Below are positions 30,110 to 40,092 of a DNA stretch of 64,000 bases, piece after piece. Every line of letters starts with the position of its first letter. Within the stretch, counting starts at the first letter, position 1. Position numbers and translations under genes: made by a program. This DNA comes from Providencia heimbachae ATCC 35613 (GTDB lineage: Bacteria > Pseudomonadota > Gammaproteobacteria > Enterobacterales > Enterobacteriaceae): assembly GCF_001655055.1 (NCBI RefSeq), contig NZ_LXEW01000018.1, positions 47,406-111,405 on the forward strand. Reading direction: 5' to 3'. The notes below the pieces were generated by a model. It made no database searches, had not been told where the DNA came from, and was given only the letters and a program-made list of their open reading frames with translations.

Positions 30110-30643
30110 TTACTTAACTCCGCGCCTACGGTTATTAAACACAGGTCGTTGTGGTAATTTGTGTTCCTGCAAAGGCATAACAACTGGAGCGAACTCTTTC
30201 ATTACGCGGCGATAAACTTCCCGCTTAAAAGAAACCACCTGCCTAACAGGATACCAATAACTGACCCATCGCCAGCCATCAAATTCTGGCGATTTACTGC
30301 GCTGCACGTTTATATCGGCTTCATTACATTGAAGTTGAAGTAAAAACCAACGTTGTTTCTGCCCAATACAAACAGGTTTTGTATCCCAACGCACCAAACG
30401 CTTGGGTAATTTGTAACGTAACCAGTTACGGGTAGATGCCAATAACCTGACATCCTTACGCTGTAGCCCGACTTCTTCGTACAATTCACGATACATCGCC
30501 TGCTCAGGTGATTCCCCTGGATTTATTCCTCCTTGAGGGAACTGCCATGAGTGCTGACCATAACGGCGAGCCCATAAAACCTGCCCTTGCCGATTACAAA
30601 TTACAATTCCTACATTCGGGCGGTAGCCATCATCATCGATCAC
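30110..30643 (-). CDS. rppH: RNA pyrophosphohydrolase RppH
   Basis: Nudix hydrolase that removes 5' pyrophosphate from mRNA and triggers RNase E-dependent decay. It has 177 residues (E. coli 176). It starts with GTG, preceded by GAGG, giving [12 protein letters not shown] as in E. coli. The Nudix box [20 protein letters not shown] spans about 38-57. The conserved core continues through [17 protein letters not shown] and [20 protein letters not shown], and only the C-terminal tail diverges. mutH, normally beside rppH in E. coli, is absent; the thi operon lies there instead. Confidence 0.95.
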   Translation of the reverse strand: MIDDDGYRPNVGIVICNRQGQVLWARRYGQHSWQFPQGGINPGESPEQAMYRELYEEVGLQRKDVRLLASTRNWLRYKLPKRLVRWDTKPVCIGQKQRWFLLQLQCNEADINVQRSKSPEFDGWRWVSYWYPVRQVVSFKREVYRRVMKEFAPVVMPLQEHKLPQRPVFNNRRRGVK

Positions 30644-30724
30644 TAGACTACCTCAATAACCAAATTTGAAAGATACCCCAATTGTTTCACACATACCCTA
30701 ACTGGTAAACCTATATCAATACAG

Positions 30725-30753
30725 TTTGCAGATATGTCTGAAGTCACTACAAT
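30725..30753 (+). promoter_or_regulatory. Promoter of the thiBPQ operon
   Basis: -35 TTTGCA (30725-30730), 17-base spacer, -10 TACAAT (30748-30753). The predicted RNA start near 30760 coincides with the first bases of the TPP aptamer. Confidence 0.6.
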
Positions 30754-30761
30754 GGTATCCG

Positions 30762-30910
30762 TCTCAACGGGGTGCCTAAATAAATTGGCTGAGAAATAAC
30801 CCGTAGAACCTGATCCGGTTAATACCGGCGTAGGGATTTGAGCTACCGCCTGCAAGCCATTGCCTCGGTACCCTCTCAAATCCTGTGTATTTTTATTTTT
30901 GGCGCAGGAA
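30762..30910 (+). promoter_or_regulatory. TPP riboswitch (THI element) controlling thiBPQ
   Basis: The aptamer (30762-30843) has all invariant blocks: ACGGGGTGCC, GGCTGAGA, ACCCGTAGAACCTGATC and CCGGCGTAGGGA. P1 is CTCAA (30763-30767) with TTGAG (30838-30842). A second hairpin, ACCG...CGGT with GCAA/TTGC inside, occupies 30845-30869. The 3' P1 strand is also perfectly complementary to 30875-30882. TCCTG (30881-30885) can pair with the CAGGA of the thiB ribosome site (30905-30909). This suggests TPP-dependent blocking of translation. The aptamer is certain; the switching model is inference. Confidence 0.93.
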
Positions 30911-30914
30911 ATAT

Positions 30915-31919
30915 ATGTTTAAAAATAAATTATTTACTTCTCTTATTGCTCTGAGTGCGCTGAGTTTTGCGAGCTTTTCATCGGCGGAAAAGCCCACTTT
31001 AACCGTTTATACTTATGATTCATTTGCCGCCGAATGGGGACCTGGCCCCCAAATCAAAAAAAGCTTTGAGGAACAGTGTAATTGCGAGTTGAAATTGGTC
31101 TCACTGGGTGATGGTGTTTCTTTGCTCAACCGATTAAGAATGGAAGGTAAAAAAAGCAAAGCTGACGTCATTCTAGGTTTAGATAATAATTTAATTGATT
31201 CCGCTGAGAAAACAGGTTTATTTGCGACTGCGGATATCAAAACTGATGCCCTCAAACTCCCTATTAAGTGGAATAACTCCATTTTTATTCCTTATGATTA
31301 CGGTTATTTTGCCTTCATCTACGACACCAATAAAATCAAACAGCCCCCAAAAAGCATGAATGAATTACTAACCAGCGAAAATAATTGGAAAATTATTTAT
31401 CAAGATCCCCGTACCAGCACGCCCGGGTTAGGTTTAATGCTATGGATTGAAAAATTATATGGTGATAAATCTGCCGATGCATGGAAAGCGATGGCGAGTA
31501 AAACGCTAACAGTCACCAAAGGTTGGAGCGAAGCTTACGGGCTATTTTTAAAAGGTGAAGGGGATTTTGTTCTCAGTTATACCTCATCACCGGGCTATCA
31601 AATCTTGAATGATAATAAAGATAATTATGCCGCAGCTTTATTTGATGAAGGGCATTATATGCAGGTTGAAGTTGCTGCAAGATTAAAAAATAGCCCAGAA
31701 CCTGAATTAGCAAAACAATTCTTACAGTTTATGTTAACCCCTGATTTTCAAAATACGTTAGCAACCACAAACTGGATGTATCCGGTTATCGATATTCCGC
31801 TACCCGAGGTTTATAAGGTACTACCATTGCCTAAAAAATCACTGCAATTTAGCGCACAAGAAGTTGCCAAAGAACGTCAATCATGGACTCGTTTATGGCA
31901 AAGTGCCGTCAGTCGTTAA
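30915..31919 (+). CDS. thiB: Thiamine ABC transporter substrate-binding protein ThiB
   Basis: Periplasmic binding protein (TbpA) for thiamine and its phosphates. The ATG at 30915, after CAGGA, starts a 334-residue protein with a signal peptide MFKNKLFTSLIALSALSFAS ending near SSA. The mature protein begins KPTLTVYTYDSFAAEWGPGP, the family N-terminus. FEEQCNCELKLVSLGDGVSLLNRL and DPRTSTPGLGLMLWIEKLYG are further conserved blocks. A GTG at 30885 is in frame but lies in the riboswitch platform and is rejected. Expression should fall when TPP is plentiful. thiP begins inside its 3' end. Confidence 0.96.
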   Translation: MFKNKLFTSLIALSALSFASFSSAEKPTLTVYTYDSFAAEWGPGPQIKKSFEEQCNCELKLVSLGDGVSLLNRLRMEGKKSKADVILGLDNNLIDSAEKTGLFATADIKTDALKLPIKWNNSIFIPYDYGYFAFIYDTNKIKQPPKSMNELLTSENNWKIIYQDPRTSTPGLGLMLWIEKLYGDKSADAWKAMASKTLTVTKGWSEAYGLFLKGEGDFVLSYTSSPGYQILNDNKDNYAAALFDEGHYMQVEVAARLKNSPEPELAKQFLQFMLTPDFQNTLATTNWMYPVIDIPLPEVYKVLPLPKKSLQFSAQEVAKERQSWTRLWQSAVSR

Positions 31920-33499
31920 TTAACGCTACACTATTACCGGGGGCTCTCGCTTCTGGTTTATTAATCACAGTAGCCTTATTAGCGTTTGGCTCGCTGTGGT
32001 TTTTTTCGCCTGAGATTTCAGTGAATGAAATAATCAGTGACAGCTATTTATGGCATGTCATTGGATTTACTTTTTGGCAGGCATTTTTATCCGCACTATT
32101 TTCAGTGCTACCTGCTATTTTATTGGCAAGAGCCTTGTACCGACGGCGATTTTTTGGTCGAACTCTATTTCTTCGTCTTTGTGCGATGACATTGGTGCTA
32201 CCTGTTTTAGTCGCCGTTTTTGGTATTTTATCCATCTATGGCCAAACGGGTTGGCTGGCAAAATTATGCCAGCTACTTGGCTTCGAATATCATTTTTCCC
32301 CCTATGGACTAAAAGGTATTCTACTCGCCCACATTTTTTTCAATATACCACTAGCAACGCGCATGCTGTTGCAATCACTCGAAAATATTGCCATCGAACA
32401 ACGCCAAAGCGCAGCACAATTGGGTTTCAATGAATGGCAACAATTTACTATTCTTGAATGGCCTTATTTGCGCAGACAAATTCTCCCTACCGCAGCACTG
32501 ATATTTATGTTGTGCTTTGCCAGCTTTGCTACCGTATTAGCGCTTGGCGGCGGGCCCGCAGCAACCACAATTGAACTCGCCATTTATCAGGCTTTAAGTT
32601 ATGACTTTGACCCAGGCCGCGCTACCCTACTCGCTTTAATCCAACTCACTTTTTGTGTTGGTTTGATGTTTATTTGCCAAAAAATTAATAACTTATTTTC
32701 GATTGGATTTAGCCACCAAACTCAATGGCGCGATCCCGCAGATAATCTTTTTCGTCGTATCCGTGATGTGGTTTTAATTATCGTAGCCATACTGCTATTA
32801 ATTCCCCCCCTAATTGCCGTTGTTATGGATGGTTTGAATGGGGAACTAATACGTGTTTTACAGCAGTCCGCTTTGTGGCAAGCCACAGCGACCTCGTTAT
32901 TTATTGCACTGTGTGCGGGAGTTCTGTGCGTTTTACTCACGCTCATGCTGCTATGGAGTAGCCGTGAGCTTCGTCTACGTCGCGCAATTCGTTTTGGACA
33001 AGCGATGGAGCTTAGTGGACTGATCATTTTAGCCATGCCCGGTATTGTTCTCGCGACGGGCTTCTTCATCTTTTTCAATGAGACTATCGGGATCCCTGAA
33101 TCCCCCTATGCTCTCGTGATCATGACCAACGCCTTGCTCGCAATTCCTTATGCATTGAAAGTATTAGAAAATCCGATGAGAGATATTGCTCAGCGCTATA
33201 ATCCCCTATGCCAATCACTATCAATTAGCGGATTTAATCGCTTTAAGATCATAGAACTAAAAGCATTAAGAAAACCAATAGCACAAGCTCTCGCATTTGC
33301 CTGTGTTATTTCTATTGGCGATTTTGGTGTCGTTGCATTATTTGGCAATGAAGATTTTCGCACGCTACCTTATTATCTTTATCAGCAAATTGGCGCTTAC
33401 CGGACTAATGATGGCGCAGTAACCGCGATGCTATTATTATTGCTCTGTTTCTTTTTATTTAGCCTGCTCGAACGTATATCTGGGAAACATGATGATTAA
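31895..33499 (+). CDS. thiP: Thiamine ABC transporter permease ThiP
   Basis: Inner-membrane permease with two fused permease halves and about 12 hydrophobic segments. It has 534 residues from the ATG at 31895, overlapping thiB by 25 bases; an ATG at 31883 is an alternative. E. coli ThiP is 536. Each half has an EAA-like coupling loop: [22 protein letters not shown] in the first (about residue 170) and [22 protein letters not shown] in the second. Both would contact ThiQ. The overlap with thiB and thiQ marks a single operon under the TPP riboswitch. Confidence 0.95.
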   Translation: MAKCRQSLINATLLPGALASGLLITVALLAFGSLWFFSPEISVNEIISDSYLWHVIGFTFWQAFLSALFSVLPAILLARALYRRRFFGRTLFLRLCAMTLVLPVLVAVFGILSIYGQTGWLAKLCQLLGFEYHFSPYGLKGILLAHIFFNIPLATRMLLQSLENIAIEQRQSAAQLGFNEWQQFTILEWPYLRRQILPTAALIFMLCFASFATVLALGGGPAATTIELAIYQALSYDFDPGRATLLALIQLTFCVGLMFICQKINNLFSIGFSHQTQWRDPADNLFRRIRDVVLIIVAILLLIPPLIAVVMDGLNGELIRVLQQSALWQATATSLFIALCAGVLCVLLTLMLLWSSRELRLRRAIRFGQAMELSGLIILAMPGIVLATGFFIFFNETIGIPESPYALVIMTNALLAIPYALKVLENPMRDIAQRYNPLCQSLSISGFNRFKIIELKALRKPIAQALAFACVISIGDFGVVALFGNEDFRTLPYYLYQQIGAYRTNDGAVTAMLLLLLCFFLFSLLERISGKHDD

Positions 33500-34202
33500 A
33501 CTGACTCAACTAAGTTATCAGTACGATAACCTGAATATGTTTTTTGATTTTGCGATTGAGGCAGGGGAACGTGTCGCCGTTATGGGTCCTAGTGGTGCGG
33601 GAAAAAGTACGTTACTTAGTTTGATTAGCGGCTTCCAGTTTCCACTCAATGGCACAACCCAATTAAATGGAACAAACCATACTTTTAGCCCACCCGCAAA
33701 ACGGCCTGTTTCCATGTTGTTTCAAGAAAATAACCTATTTGCTCATTTAACCGTTAGGCAAAATATAGGATTAGGCCTACAACCCAGCCTGCGCTTAAAA
33801 AAAGAACAAATGGCACAAGTTGAGCTGATAGCCCAGCAAGTTAGCCTTACTGATCTCCTCGAAAGGTTACCTTCCCAACTGTCAGGTGGGCAACGTCAGC
33901 GTGCTGCACTGGCTCGATGCCTAATTCGCAATCAACCCATTTTATTGCTAGACGAACCTTTCTCTGCCCTAGACCCAGCGCTACGCAATGAAATGCTACA
34001 GTTATTAAATGATATCTGTAAAACAAAGCAAATCACGCTATTGATGGTTTCACATAATATCGAAGATGCTCTGCAAATTGCGCCTCGAACTTTAGTGATC
34101 GCTGACGGGCTAATCGCCTATGATGGCAGCACGTTACAGCTATTAGAAGGCCAAAATTCGGCCTCTAAGTTACTCGGGATTTCAGTTTCCGCTCACAAAT
34201 AA
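33492..34202 (+). CDS. thiQ: Thiamine ABC transporter ATPase ThiQ
   Basis: ATP-binding subunit that powers thiamine import. It has 236 residues from the ATG at 33492, which has the better spaced GGGA ribosome site; an ATG one codon earlier is possible. Walker [10 protein letters not shown] (about 31-39), Q-loop [12 protein letters not shown], signature [15 protein letters not shown], Walker [14 protein letters not shown] and the switch histidine in LMVSHN are all intact. The start overlaps thiP by 8 bases. The stop codon ends a single base before the first base of the polB LexA site. Confidence 0.95.
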   Translation: MIKLTQLSYQYDNLNMFFDFAIEAGERVAVMGPSGAGKSTLLSLISGFQFPLNGTTQLNGTNHTFSPPAKRPVSMLFQENNLFAHLTVRQNIGLGLQPSLRLKKEQMAQVELIAQQVSLTDLLERLPSQLSGGQRQRAALARCLIRNQPILLLDEPFSALDPALRNEMLQLLNDICKTKQITLLMVSHNIEDALQIAPRTLVIADGLIAYDGSTLQLLEGQNSASKLLGISVSAHK

Positions 34203-34222
34203 TACTGTATAAATCCACATTA
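34203..34222 (+). promoter_or_regulatory. LexA (SOS) box of polB
   Basis: TACTGTATAAATCCACATTA. The CTGT-N8-ACAT core (34205-34220) differs from CTGT-N8-ACAG at the last base only and closely resembles the E. coli polB SOS box. It lies about 40 bases before the polB ATG. Confidence 0.75.
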
Positions 34223-34260
34223 CTCGCGTATATTTATGGGTAAATAATTAATGCGAGTAA
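34220..34260 (+). promoter_or_regulatory. Nested hairpin immediately upstream of polB
   Basis: TTACTCGC (34220-34227) pairs with GCGAGTAA (34253-34260); inside, TATTTA (34231-34236) pairs with TAAATA (34241-34246) around TGGG. The downstream arm ends three bases before the ATG and contains the only GAG that could serve as a ribosome site. No U-tract follows. Confidence 0.55.
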
Positions 34261-34263
34261 CCC

Positions 34264-36615
34264 ATGACCCAATTGATGCCAACCGCAGAAAAAGGCTTTA
34301 TTTTAAGCCGACACTGGAGAGATACCCACCAAGGTATCGAGGTCTCATATTGGTTACTCACTGACTCTCACCCTCGTAAAGTCACCGTGCCTTATCAACA
34401 AGCCGTTGGTTTTTTACCTTCATCCAAACTGCCCATTGTTCGTCATTTATTAGATGAGCAAGCAAATATTTCCTATCGGCTGGTTGATTTAGCCGATTTT
34501 CAGCGTGAAAAAGTCTACGCCATTTATTGCTTTCACTATCGCCAGCTACAGAATCTTGATAAAAACTGTAAAGAACTCGGTGTTGAATTACTCGAAACCG
34601 ATATCCGCCCTTGCGAACGTTATTTAATGGAACGCTTTATCACCGCGCCTGTCTGGTTTTCTCGTAATCAACGTGGGGAATATCAACTTAAACCTTGTGA
34701 AGGTTATCGTCCGCTTATTAAAGCGGTTTCTCTCGATATAGAAACCAGTCAACATGGGGAACTTTACTCCATTGGCTTATCAGGCTGCGGCGATAATGTC
34801 GTATTTATGTTAGGGCCTGAACAAGACCCATCTTTAAGCCGCGATCATCGTTTAGTCTATGTGAATAGTCGTCCTTTACTTCTCAATAAGCTCAATGAAT
34901 GGATACAACAATACGACCCCGATGCCATCATCGGTTGGAATCTGATTCAATTTGATCTACAAGTGTTACAAAAACATGCACAGCGCTACGGTATTCCACT
35001 CCTGTTTGGGCGACAAAATAAAAAACTTGAATGGCGTGAACACGGCTTTAAACAAGGCGTATTTTTTGCCTCTGCGGAAGGTCGGCTCATTATTGATGGT
35101 ATCGACGCATTAAAAGCAGCGACATGGAGCTTCCCGTCATTTAGCCTAGAATCTGTGGCACAGAAGCTGCTTGGTGAAGGAAAGGCTATCAATACCCCAT
35201 ATGACCGAATGGATGAAATTAATCGCCGTTTTGCTCACGATAAACCCGCCCTTGCCCATTACAATATTCAAGATTGCATTCTGGTTCATCGTATTTTTGA
35301 AAAAACAGATTTAATGGCATTCTTACAAGAGCGCTCAAGTGTCACCGGTTTAGTGGTCGAAAAAATGGGAGGATCCGTTGCCGCTTTCTCTCATCTGTAT
35401 ATTCCTCGTTTACACCGACTTGGCTTTGTTGCCCCCAATTTGACCGAACAAAAATTTCAGCTCAATCCTGGCGGGTTTGTGATGGATTCGCAACCCGGGT
35501 TATATGATTCGGTATTAGTGCTTGATTATAAAAGTCTTTATCCATCAATTATTCGCACATTTTTAATTGATCCCGCAGGCATGATTGAGGGCCTTGCCCA
35601 CCCCGATAAACAATACTCTGTATCGGGCTTTCGTGAAGCATGGTTTTCGCGCACAGTTCATTGCTTACCCGACATTGTTAGCCATATTTGGCAAGAACGT
35701 GATAAAGCCAAAAAAGAACAAAATGCGCCATTATCTCAAGCACTAAAGATCATCATGAATGCCTTCGCTGGTGTACTTGGTGCTGAAGGCTGCCGTTTTT
35801 TTGATCCTCGCTTAACCGCTTCCATCACGATGCGGGGGCATGAAATTATGCGAACCACAAAAAAATTAATTGAATCTCAAGGCTATCAAGTTATCTACGG
35901 TGATACCGATTCGACCTTTGTATGGCTTAAAGAGGCTCAGACTGAGGAACAAGCGCAGGAAATTGGTTTTACATTACGTGACCATGTTAATACATGGTGG
36001 AAGCAACATTTGCACGAAGAATGGCAACTTGAGGGGGTTTTAGAGCTTGAGTTCGAAACTCACTATCGACGATTTTTAATGCCAACAGTACGCGGTGCAG
36101 AAATGGGAAGCAAAAAGCGTTATGCGGGGTTAAGTCAAGACACCATGATATTTAAAGGGCTAGAAACCATTCGTTCTGACTGGACACCACTCGCTCAAAT
36201 TTTCCAAAAAGAATTATATACACGCATTTTTCATCGCCAACCTTATCGTGAATTTATCAGTGAATATATCCAAGCCATACGTTCCGGTCTATATGATGAA
36301 CGCCTTATATATCGCAAGCGTCTGCGCCGTAAACTGTCTGACTATCAACGCAATGTACCGCCGCATGTCCGAGCGGCACGCCAAGCAGACGAGTATAATT
36401 TAAAATTACAGCGACCTTTACAGTACCAAAATGGCGGCTGGATAAGCTATATTATTACGCAAGCAGGCCCTGAGCCCCTTGAAACGGTGACGGCTCATCC
36501 CGATTATGAACACTATATACTCAAGCAAATTAAGCCGATTGCTGACGCAATATTGCCGTTCTTACAAGATGATTTTGATACCATTTTGACAGGGCAAATA
36601 ACACTCTTGTTTTAG
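34264..36615 (+). CDS. polB: DNA polymerase II PolB
   Basis: Family-B DNA polymerase induced in the SOS response, used for replication restart and translesion synthesis. It has 783 residues, the E. coli length. The 3'-5' exonuclease motif [11 protein letters not shown] is near 155. Polymerase motifs are A ([14 protein letters not shown]), B ([14 protein letters not shown]) and C ([11 protein letters not shown]), with catalytic aspartates intact, then KKRYAGL. A LexA site precedes it, which supports SOS control. The ribosome site is weak and lies in a hairpin. In E. coli the ara operon separates polB from thiQ; here they are adjacent. Confidence 0.96.
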   Translation: MTQLMPTAEKGFILSRHWRDTHQGIEVSYWLLTDSHPRKVTVPYQQAVGFLPSSKLPIVRHLLDEQANISYRLVDLADFQREKVYAIYCFHYRQLQNLDKNCKELGVELLETDIRPCERYLMERFITAPVWFSRNQRGEYQLKPCEGYRPLIKAVSLDIETSQHGELYSIGLSGCGDNVVFMLGPEQDPSLSRDHRLVYVNSRPLLLNKLNEWIQQYDPDAIIGWNLIQFDLQVLQKHAQRYGIPLLFGRQNKKLEWREHGFKQGVFFASAEGRLIIDGIDALKAATWSFPSFSLESVAQKLLGEGKAINTPYDRMDEINRRFAHDKPALAHYNIQDCILVHRIFEKTDLMAFLQERSSVTGLVVEKMGGSVAAFSHLYIPRLHRLGFVAPNLTEQKFQLNPGGFVMDSQPGLYDSVLVLDYKSLYPSIIRTFLIDPAGMIEGLAHPDKQYSVSGFREAWFSRTVHCLPDIVSHIWQERDKAKKEQNAPLSQALKIIMNAFAGVLGAEGCRFFDPRLTASITMRGHEIMRTTKKLIESQGYQVIYGDTDSTFVWLKEAQTEEQAQEIGFTLRDHVNTWWKQHLHEEWQLEGVLELEFETHYRRFLMPTVRGAEMGSKKRYAGLSQDTMIFKGLETIRSDWTPLAQIFQKELYTRIFHRQPYREFISEYIQAIRSGLYDERLIYRKRLRRKLSDYQRNVPPHVRAARQADEYNLKLQRPLQYQNGGWISYIITQAGPEPLETVTAHPDYEHYILKQIKPIADAILPFLQDDFDTILTGQITLLF

Positions 36616-36966
36616 ATAAATAACATGATTTTTTATGCGTTGATGTTTTTTAACAGGTGACGATAAGCCTCGCTTGAATTACTATAACGCCCCTTTGATA
36701 TCTCGCGCCCCATTTACACACAAGTTGACGAGATTATCGATTATACTCTTCATATTTCGAGTTGTACGGATATTGGCTTCACCCCATGCCACTTGAATAA
36801 TTAAGCGTATATAATTACCCGTCGGGAAACGACAGTTTTTAAAAATTCGAGACACCCCTTGTTTTATTGATATTGAGTTGTACCAACACAGGGTCAAGAC
36901 ATTAATAAAAATCGTCTTAAAAAATCTAAAAATAAACTATCAAAATTATGGAATTAAGTTAAACCT
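36616..36966. other. polB-rapA intergenic region
   Basis: About 350 bases. The centre carries an ERIC-derived short element (36743-36814). The rest is AT-rich leader for rapA with no promoter I would defend. An antisense 71-codon frame covering the repeat is not considered a gene. Confidence 0.6.
36743..36814. repeat. Short ERIC-derived element, copy A
   Basis: About 70 bases beginning ATACTCTTCATATTTCGAGT and ending CCACTTGAATAATTAAGCG then TATATAA. The ends resemble the ERIC termini (CATACTTCAAGT and ACTTGAATTATTTTGGGTATA) with the ERIC core missing. It shares its layout with copies at 52028 and 61916. Confidence 0.5.
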
Positions 36967-39873
36967 ATGCCATTTACTCTTGGTCAACGCTGGATCAGCG
37001 ATACAGAAAGCGAACTTGGATTAGGCGCCGTTGTGGCTATTGATGTCCGCATGGTGACTTTGCTTTTCCCTGCAAGCGGAGAAAACAGACTCTACTCACG
37101 CAGTGATGCACCAATTACCCGAGTCATGTTCAATGAAGGTGACACCATCACCAGCCATGAAGGCTGGCAACTGCGGATCGAGCGCATTGAAGAAGATAAA
37201 GGCTTACTCACTTATATTGGTACTCGGTTAGATACCGAAGAAACCGAAGTAAGTCTGAGAGAAGTTTTTCTCGACAGTAAGCTGACCTTCAATAAACCAC
37301 AAGACCGCTTGTTTGCCGGTCAAATTGATCGAATGGATCGCTTCGCATTACGTTTTCGTGCGCGAAAATTCTACAGTGAACAAGTGAAGCACCAATCAAC
37401 TGGTTTACGTGGCATACGAGCAAGTCTTATCCCTCATCAACTGCATATCGCCAATGAAGTCGGTAAACGTCACCATCCTCGCGTATTACTTGCGGATGAA
37501 GTCGGCCTCGGAAAAACAATCGAAGCTGGCATGATTATCCACCAACAATTAATGGCAGGTCGTGCTGAGCGTGTTTTAATCATTGTTCCTGATAGCCTTC
37601 AGCACCAATGGTTGGTCGAAATGTTACGCCGCTTTAACCTGCGCTTTTCATTATTTGATGACAGCCGTTATAGCGAAGCGCAACATGATAGCGATAACCC
37701 GTTTGAAACAGAGCAATTGGTTTTATGTTCCCTCGATTTTGTTCGCCGTAACAAACAACGCTTTGACCAATTAGTCGAAGCGGGTTGGGATATGATGGTT
37801 GTCGATGAAGCTCACCATTTACAGTGGAGCGAAGCTGCCCCCAGCCGCGAATATCAAGTCATTGAAACACTAGCAGAACATGTTCCATCTATTCTGTTAC
37901 TAACCGCGACGCCAGAACAACTCGGTCAAGAGAGCCACTTTGCTCGCTTACGCTTACTCGATCCAAGTCGCTTTCATGATTATCAAGAATTTATTGCTGA
38001 GCAAGAAAACTATCGCCCTGTTGCGGATGCAGTCTCTCTGCTGCTTTCTGGCGTGAAATTAACGCGTGAACAGCAAAACTTGCTGAATGAATTGATCAAA
38101 GAGCAAGATATTGAACCCTTATTGAAAGCGGCAAATCTTGAAGGTGAAGATAGTATTGCGGCGCGCCAAGAGCTTACCAATATGTTGATGGACAGGCATG
38201 GTACAAGCCGTCTGTTATTTAGAAACACACGTAATGGTGTCAAAGGTTTCCCTTGCCGTGAACTGCATTCATTAAAAATGCCACTGCCGACCCAATATCA
38301 AACAGCAATCAAAGTAGCTGGCATTATGGGTTCGAAAAAGGATGTTGAAACCCGCGCAAAAGAGATGCTTTACCCAGAGCAAATTTACCAAGAGTTTGAA
38401 GGTGAAAATGCCACTTGGTGGAACTTTGATCCTCGTGTTGAATGGTTAATGGGCTTCCTGACAGCTAATCGACATGAAAAAGTGTTAGTGATTTGCGCAA
38501 AAGCAGCAACCGCTTTGCAACTCGAGCAAGTTTTACGTGAACGTGAAGCCATCCGCGCTGCCGTATTCCATGAAGGACTATCCCTATTAGAACGCGACCG
38601 TGCTGCAGCTTACTTTGCTTCTCAAGAAGAAGGAGCCCAAGTATTACTGTGTTCAGAAATTGGTTCTGAAGGCCGAAATTTCCAGTTTGCAAATCAGTTA
38701 GTGATGTTTGACTTGCCTTTCAACCCAGACTTACTTGAGCAGCGCATCGGTCGTTTAGACCGCATCGGACAAACCCGCGATATCACTATCCATATCCCTT
38801 ATTTGGAAAGTACGGCTCAATCAGTCTTATTGCGTTGGTATCATGAAGGCTTAGATGCTTTCGAGCACACTTGCCCAACCGGCCGTGCTATTTATGATAA
38901 ATATTACCAGCCGCTATTACAGTATATGGCCGAGCCAACCGTCACTGATGGGTTTGATGATTTTATTAAGGCTTGCCGTGAAGAGCACGACACACTGAAA
39001 TTGCAACTTGAGCAAGGGCGTGACCGCCTACTTGAAATGCATTCAAATGGTGGTGAATCAGGCAATAAATTGGCCGAAGAAATTGGTGCGGGTGATAACG
39101 ATACTGAATTAGTTAATTTTGCCCTTAATCTGTTTGATATTGTTGGCATCAATCAGGAAGATAAAAGTGACAATTTAATTATTTTAACGCCATCTGATCA
39201 TATGCTAGTTCCTGATTTCCCTGGGCTTCCGCAAGATGGTTGCACGATCACATTCGATCGTGAACAAGCGCTTTCCCGAGAAGACACCCAGTTTATTAGC
39301 TGGGAGCACCCGATTATCCGTAATGGGCTCGATTTGGTTCTATCGGGAGATACAGGAAGTTGTGCTGTTTCATTATTGAAAAATAAAGCATTACCTGTTG
39401 GCACATTACTGACAGAGTTAATTTATGTGGTTGAAGCGCAAGCGCCCAAACACTTACAAATTAGCCGCTTCTTGCCAGCAACTCCGGTGCGCCTACTCGT
39501 TGACCTAAAAGGCAACAACCTATCCTCTCAGGTTGAATTTGAAAGCTTTAACCGCCAGCTCAATGCGATCAACCGCCATATGGCAAGCAAGTTAGTCAAT
39601 GCGGTTCAAAATGAGGTGCATTCTGTTTTACGCCTCTCCGAGCCTATGATGGAAAAAGAAGCCCAAACTATCATTGAGAGTGCGAAGGAAGCTGCCGACA
39701 AAGCGTTAACGTTAGAGCTTTCTCGATTAGAAGCTCTCAAAGCGGTCAACCCAAATATCCGTGATGAAGAGCTAGACATTATCGAAGAAGAACGCCAACA
39801 GTTGATGACGAATATCGACCAAGCCACATGGCGACTTGATGCCATCCGCTTAGTCGTAGTAACGCATCAGTAA
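36967..39873 (+). CDS. rapA: RNA polymerase-associated helicase-like ATPase RapA
   Basis: Swi2/Snf2 ATPase (HepA) bound to RNA polymerase that promotes polymerase recycling. It has 968 residues, as in E. coli. The N-terminal tudor-like domains begin [20 protein letters not shown]. Helicase motifs are Walker [17 protein letters not shown] (about 174-189), DEAH in [19 protein letters not shown], and in the second lobe [20 protein letters not shown] followed by [13 protein letters not shown] long coiled C-terminal region follows. The gene is followed by two ERIC-type repeats and rluA. Confidence 0.96.
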   Translation: MPFTLGQRWISDTESELGLGAVVAIDVRMVTLLFPASGENRLYSRSDAPITRVMFNEGDTITSHEGWQLRIERIEEDKGLLTYIGTRLDTEETEVSLREVFLDSKLTFNKPQDRLFAGQIDRMDRFALRFRARKFYSEQVKHQSTGLRGIRASLIPHQLHIANEVGKRHHPRVLLADEVGLGKTIEAGMIIHQQLMAGRAERVLIIVPDSLQHQWLVEMLRRFNLRFSLFDDSRYSEAQHDSDNPFETEQLVLCSLDFVRRNKQRFDQLVEAGWDMMVVDEAHHLQWSEAAPSREYQVIETLAEHVPSILLLTATPEQLGQESHFARLRLLDPSRFHDYQEFIAEQENYRPVADAVSLLLSGVKLTREQQNLLNELIKEQDIEPLLKAANLEGEDSIAARQELTNMLMDRHGTSRLLFRNTRNGVKGFPCRELHSLKMPLPTQYQTAIKVAGIMGSKKDVETRAKEMLYPEQIYQEFEGENATWWNFDPRVEWLMGFLTANRHEKVLVICAKAATALQLEQVLREREAIRAAVFHEGLSLLERDRAAAYFASQEEGAQVLLCSEIGSEGRNFQFANQLVMFDLPFNPDLLEQRIGRLDRIGQTRDITIHIPYLESTAQSVLLRWYHEGLDAFEHTCPTGRAIYDKYYQPLLQYMAEPTVTDGFDDFIKACREEHDTLKLQLEQGRDRLLEMHSNGGESGNKLAEEIGAGDNDTELVNFALNLFDIVGINQEDKSDNLIILTPSDHMLVPDFPGLPQDGCTITFDREQALSREDTQFISWEHPIIRNGLDLVLSGDTGSCAVSLLKNKALPVGTLLTELIYVVEAQAPKHLQISRFLPATPVRLLVDLKGNNLSSQVEFESFNRQLNAINRHMASKLVNAVQNEVHSVLRLSEPMMEKEAQTIIESAKEAADKALTLELSRLEALKAVNPNIRDEELDIIEEERQQLMTNIDQATWRLDAIRLVVVTHQ

Positions 39874-39875
39874 AT

Positions 39876-39930
39876 TAGGTAGGCGGCAAACGAAGATATC
39901 TCGGAGAGTAACGAATATAAATAGTGATAT
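39876..39930 (+). repeat. Truncated ERIC fragment after rapA
   Basis: AGGTAGGCGGCAAACGAAGA and the following TATCTCGGAGAGTA match the left part of the ERIC that begins about 80 bases downstream; the rest has decayed or was deleted. Confidence 0.55.
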
Positions 39931-39954
39931 CCTCAACAAATTAAGTATAAAAGT

Positions 39955-40079
39955 ATTACCCTAAATAATTCGAGCTACAGGTAGGCGGCAAGTAAAGATA
40001 TCCCGATGAGCATACATTAGTATGTGATTCGGGTGGCTTTATGAAGCCAACACCCCTGTAGTTCGAAGTATGACGGGTC
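39955..40079 (+). repeat. ERIC element upstream of rluA
   Basis: About 125 bases: left end ACCCTAAATAATTCGAG, then GTAGGCGGCAAG, the central hairpin CCCGATGAGCATAC-ATTA-GTATGTGATTCGGG, and right end GTTCGAAGTATGACGGGT. This is the enterobacterial repetitive intergenic consensus layout. It ends 13 bases before the rluA ATG, leaving only the CAGGAG ribosome site between. Confidence 0.85.
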
Positions 40080-40092
40080 ATCAGGAGTAATA

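Noticed and set aside
36682..36897. Minus-strand 71-codon open frame between polB and rapA
   Set aside because: It runs through the short ERIC-derived repeat, lacks a ribosome site and resembles no protein.
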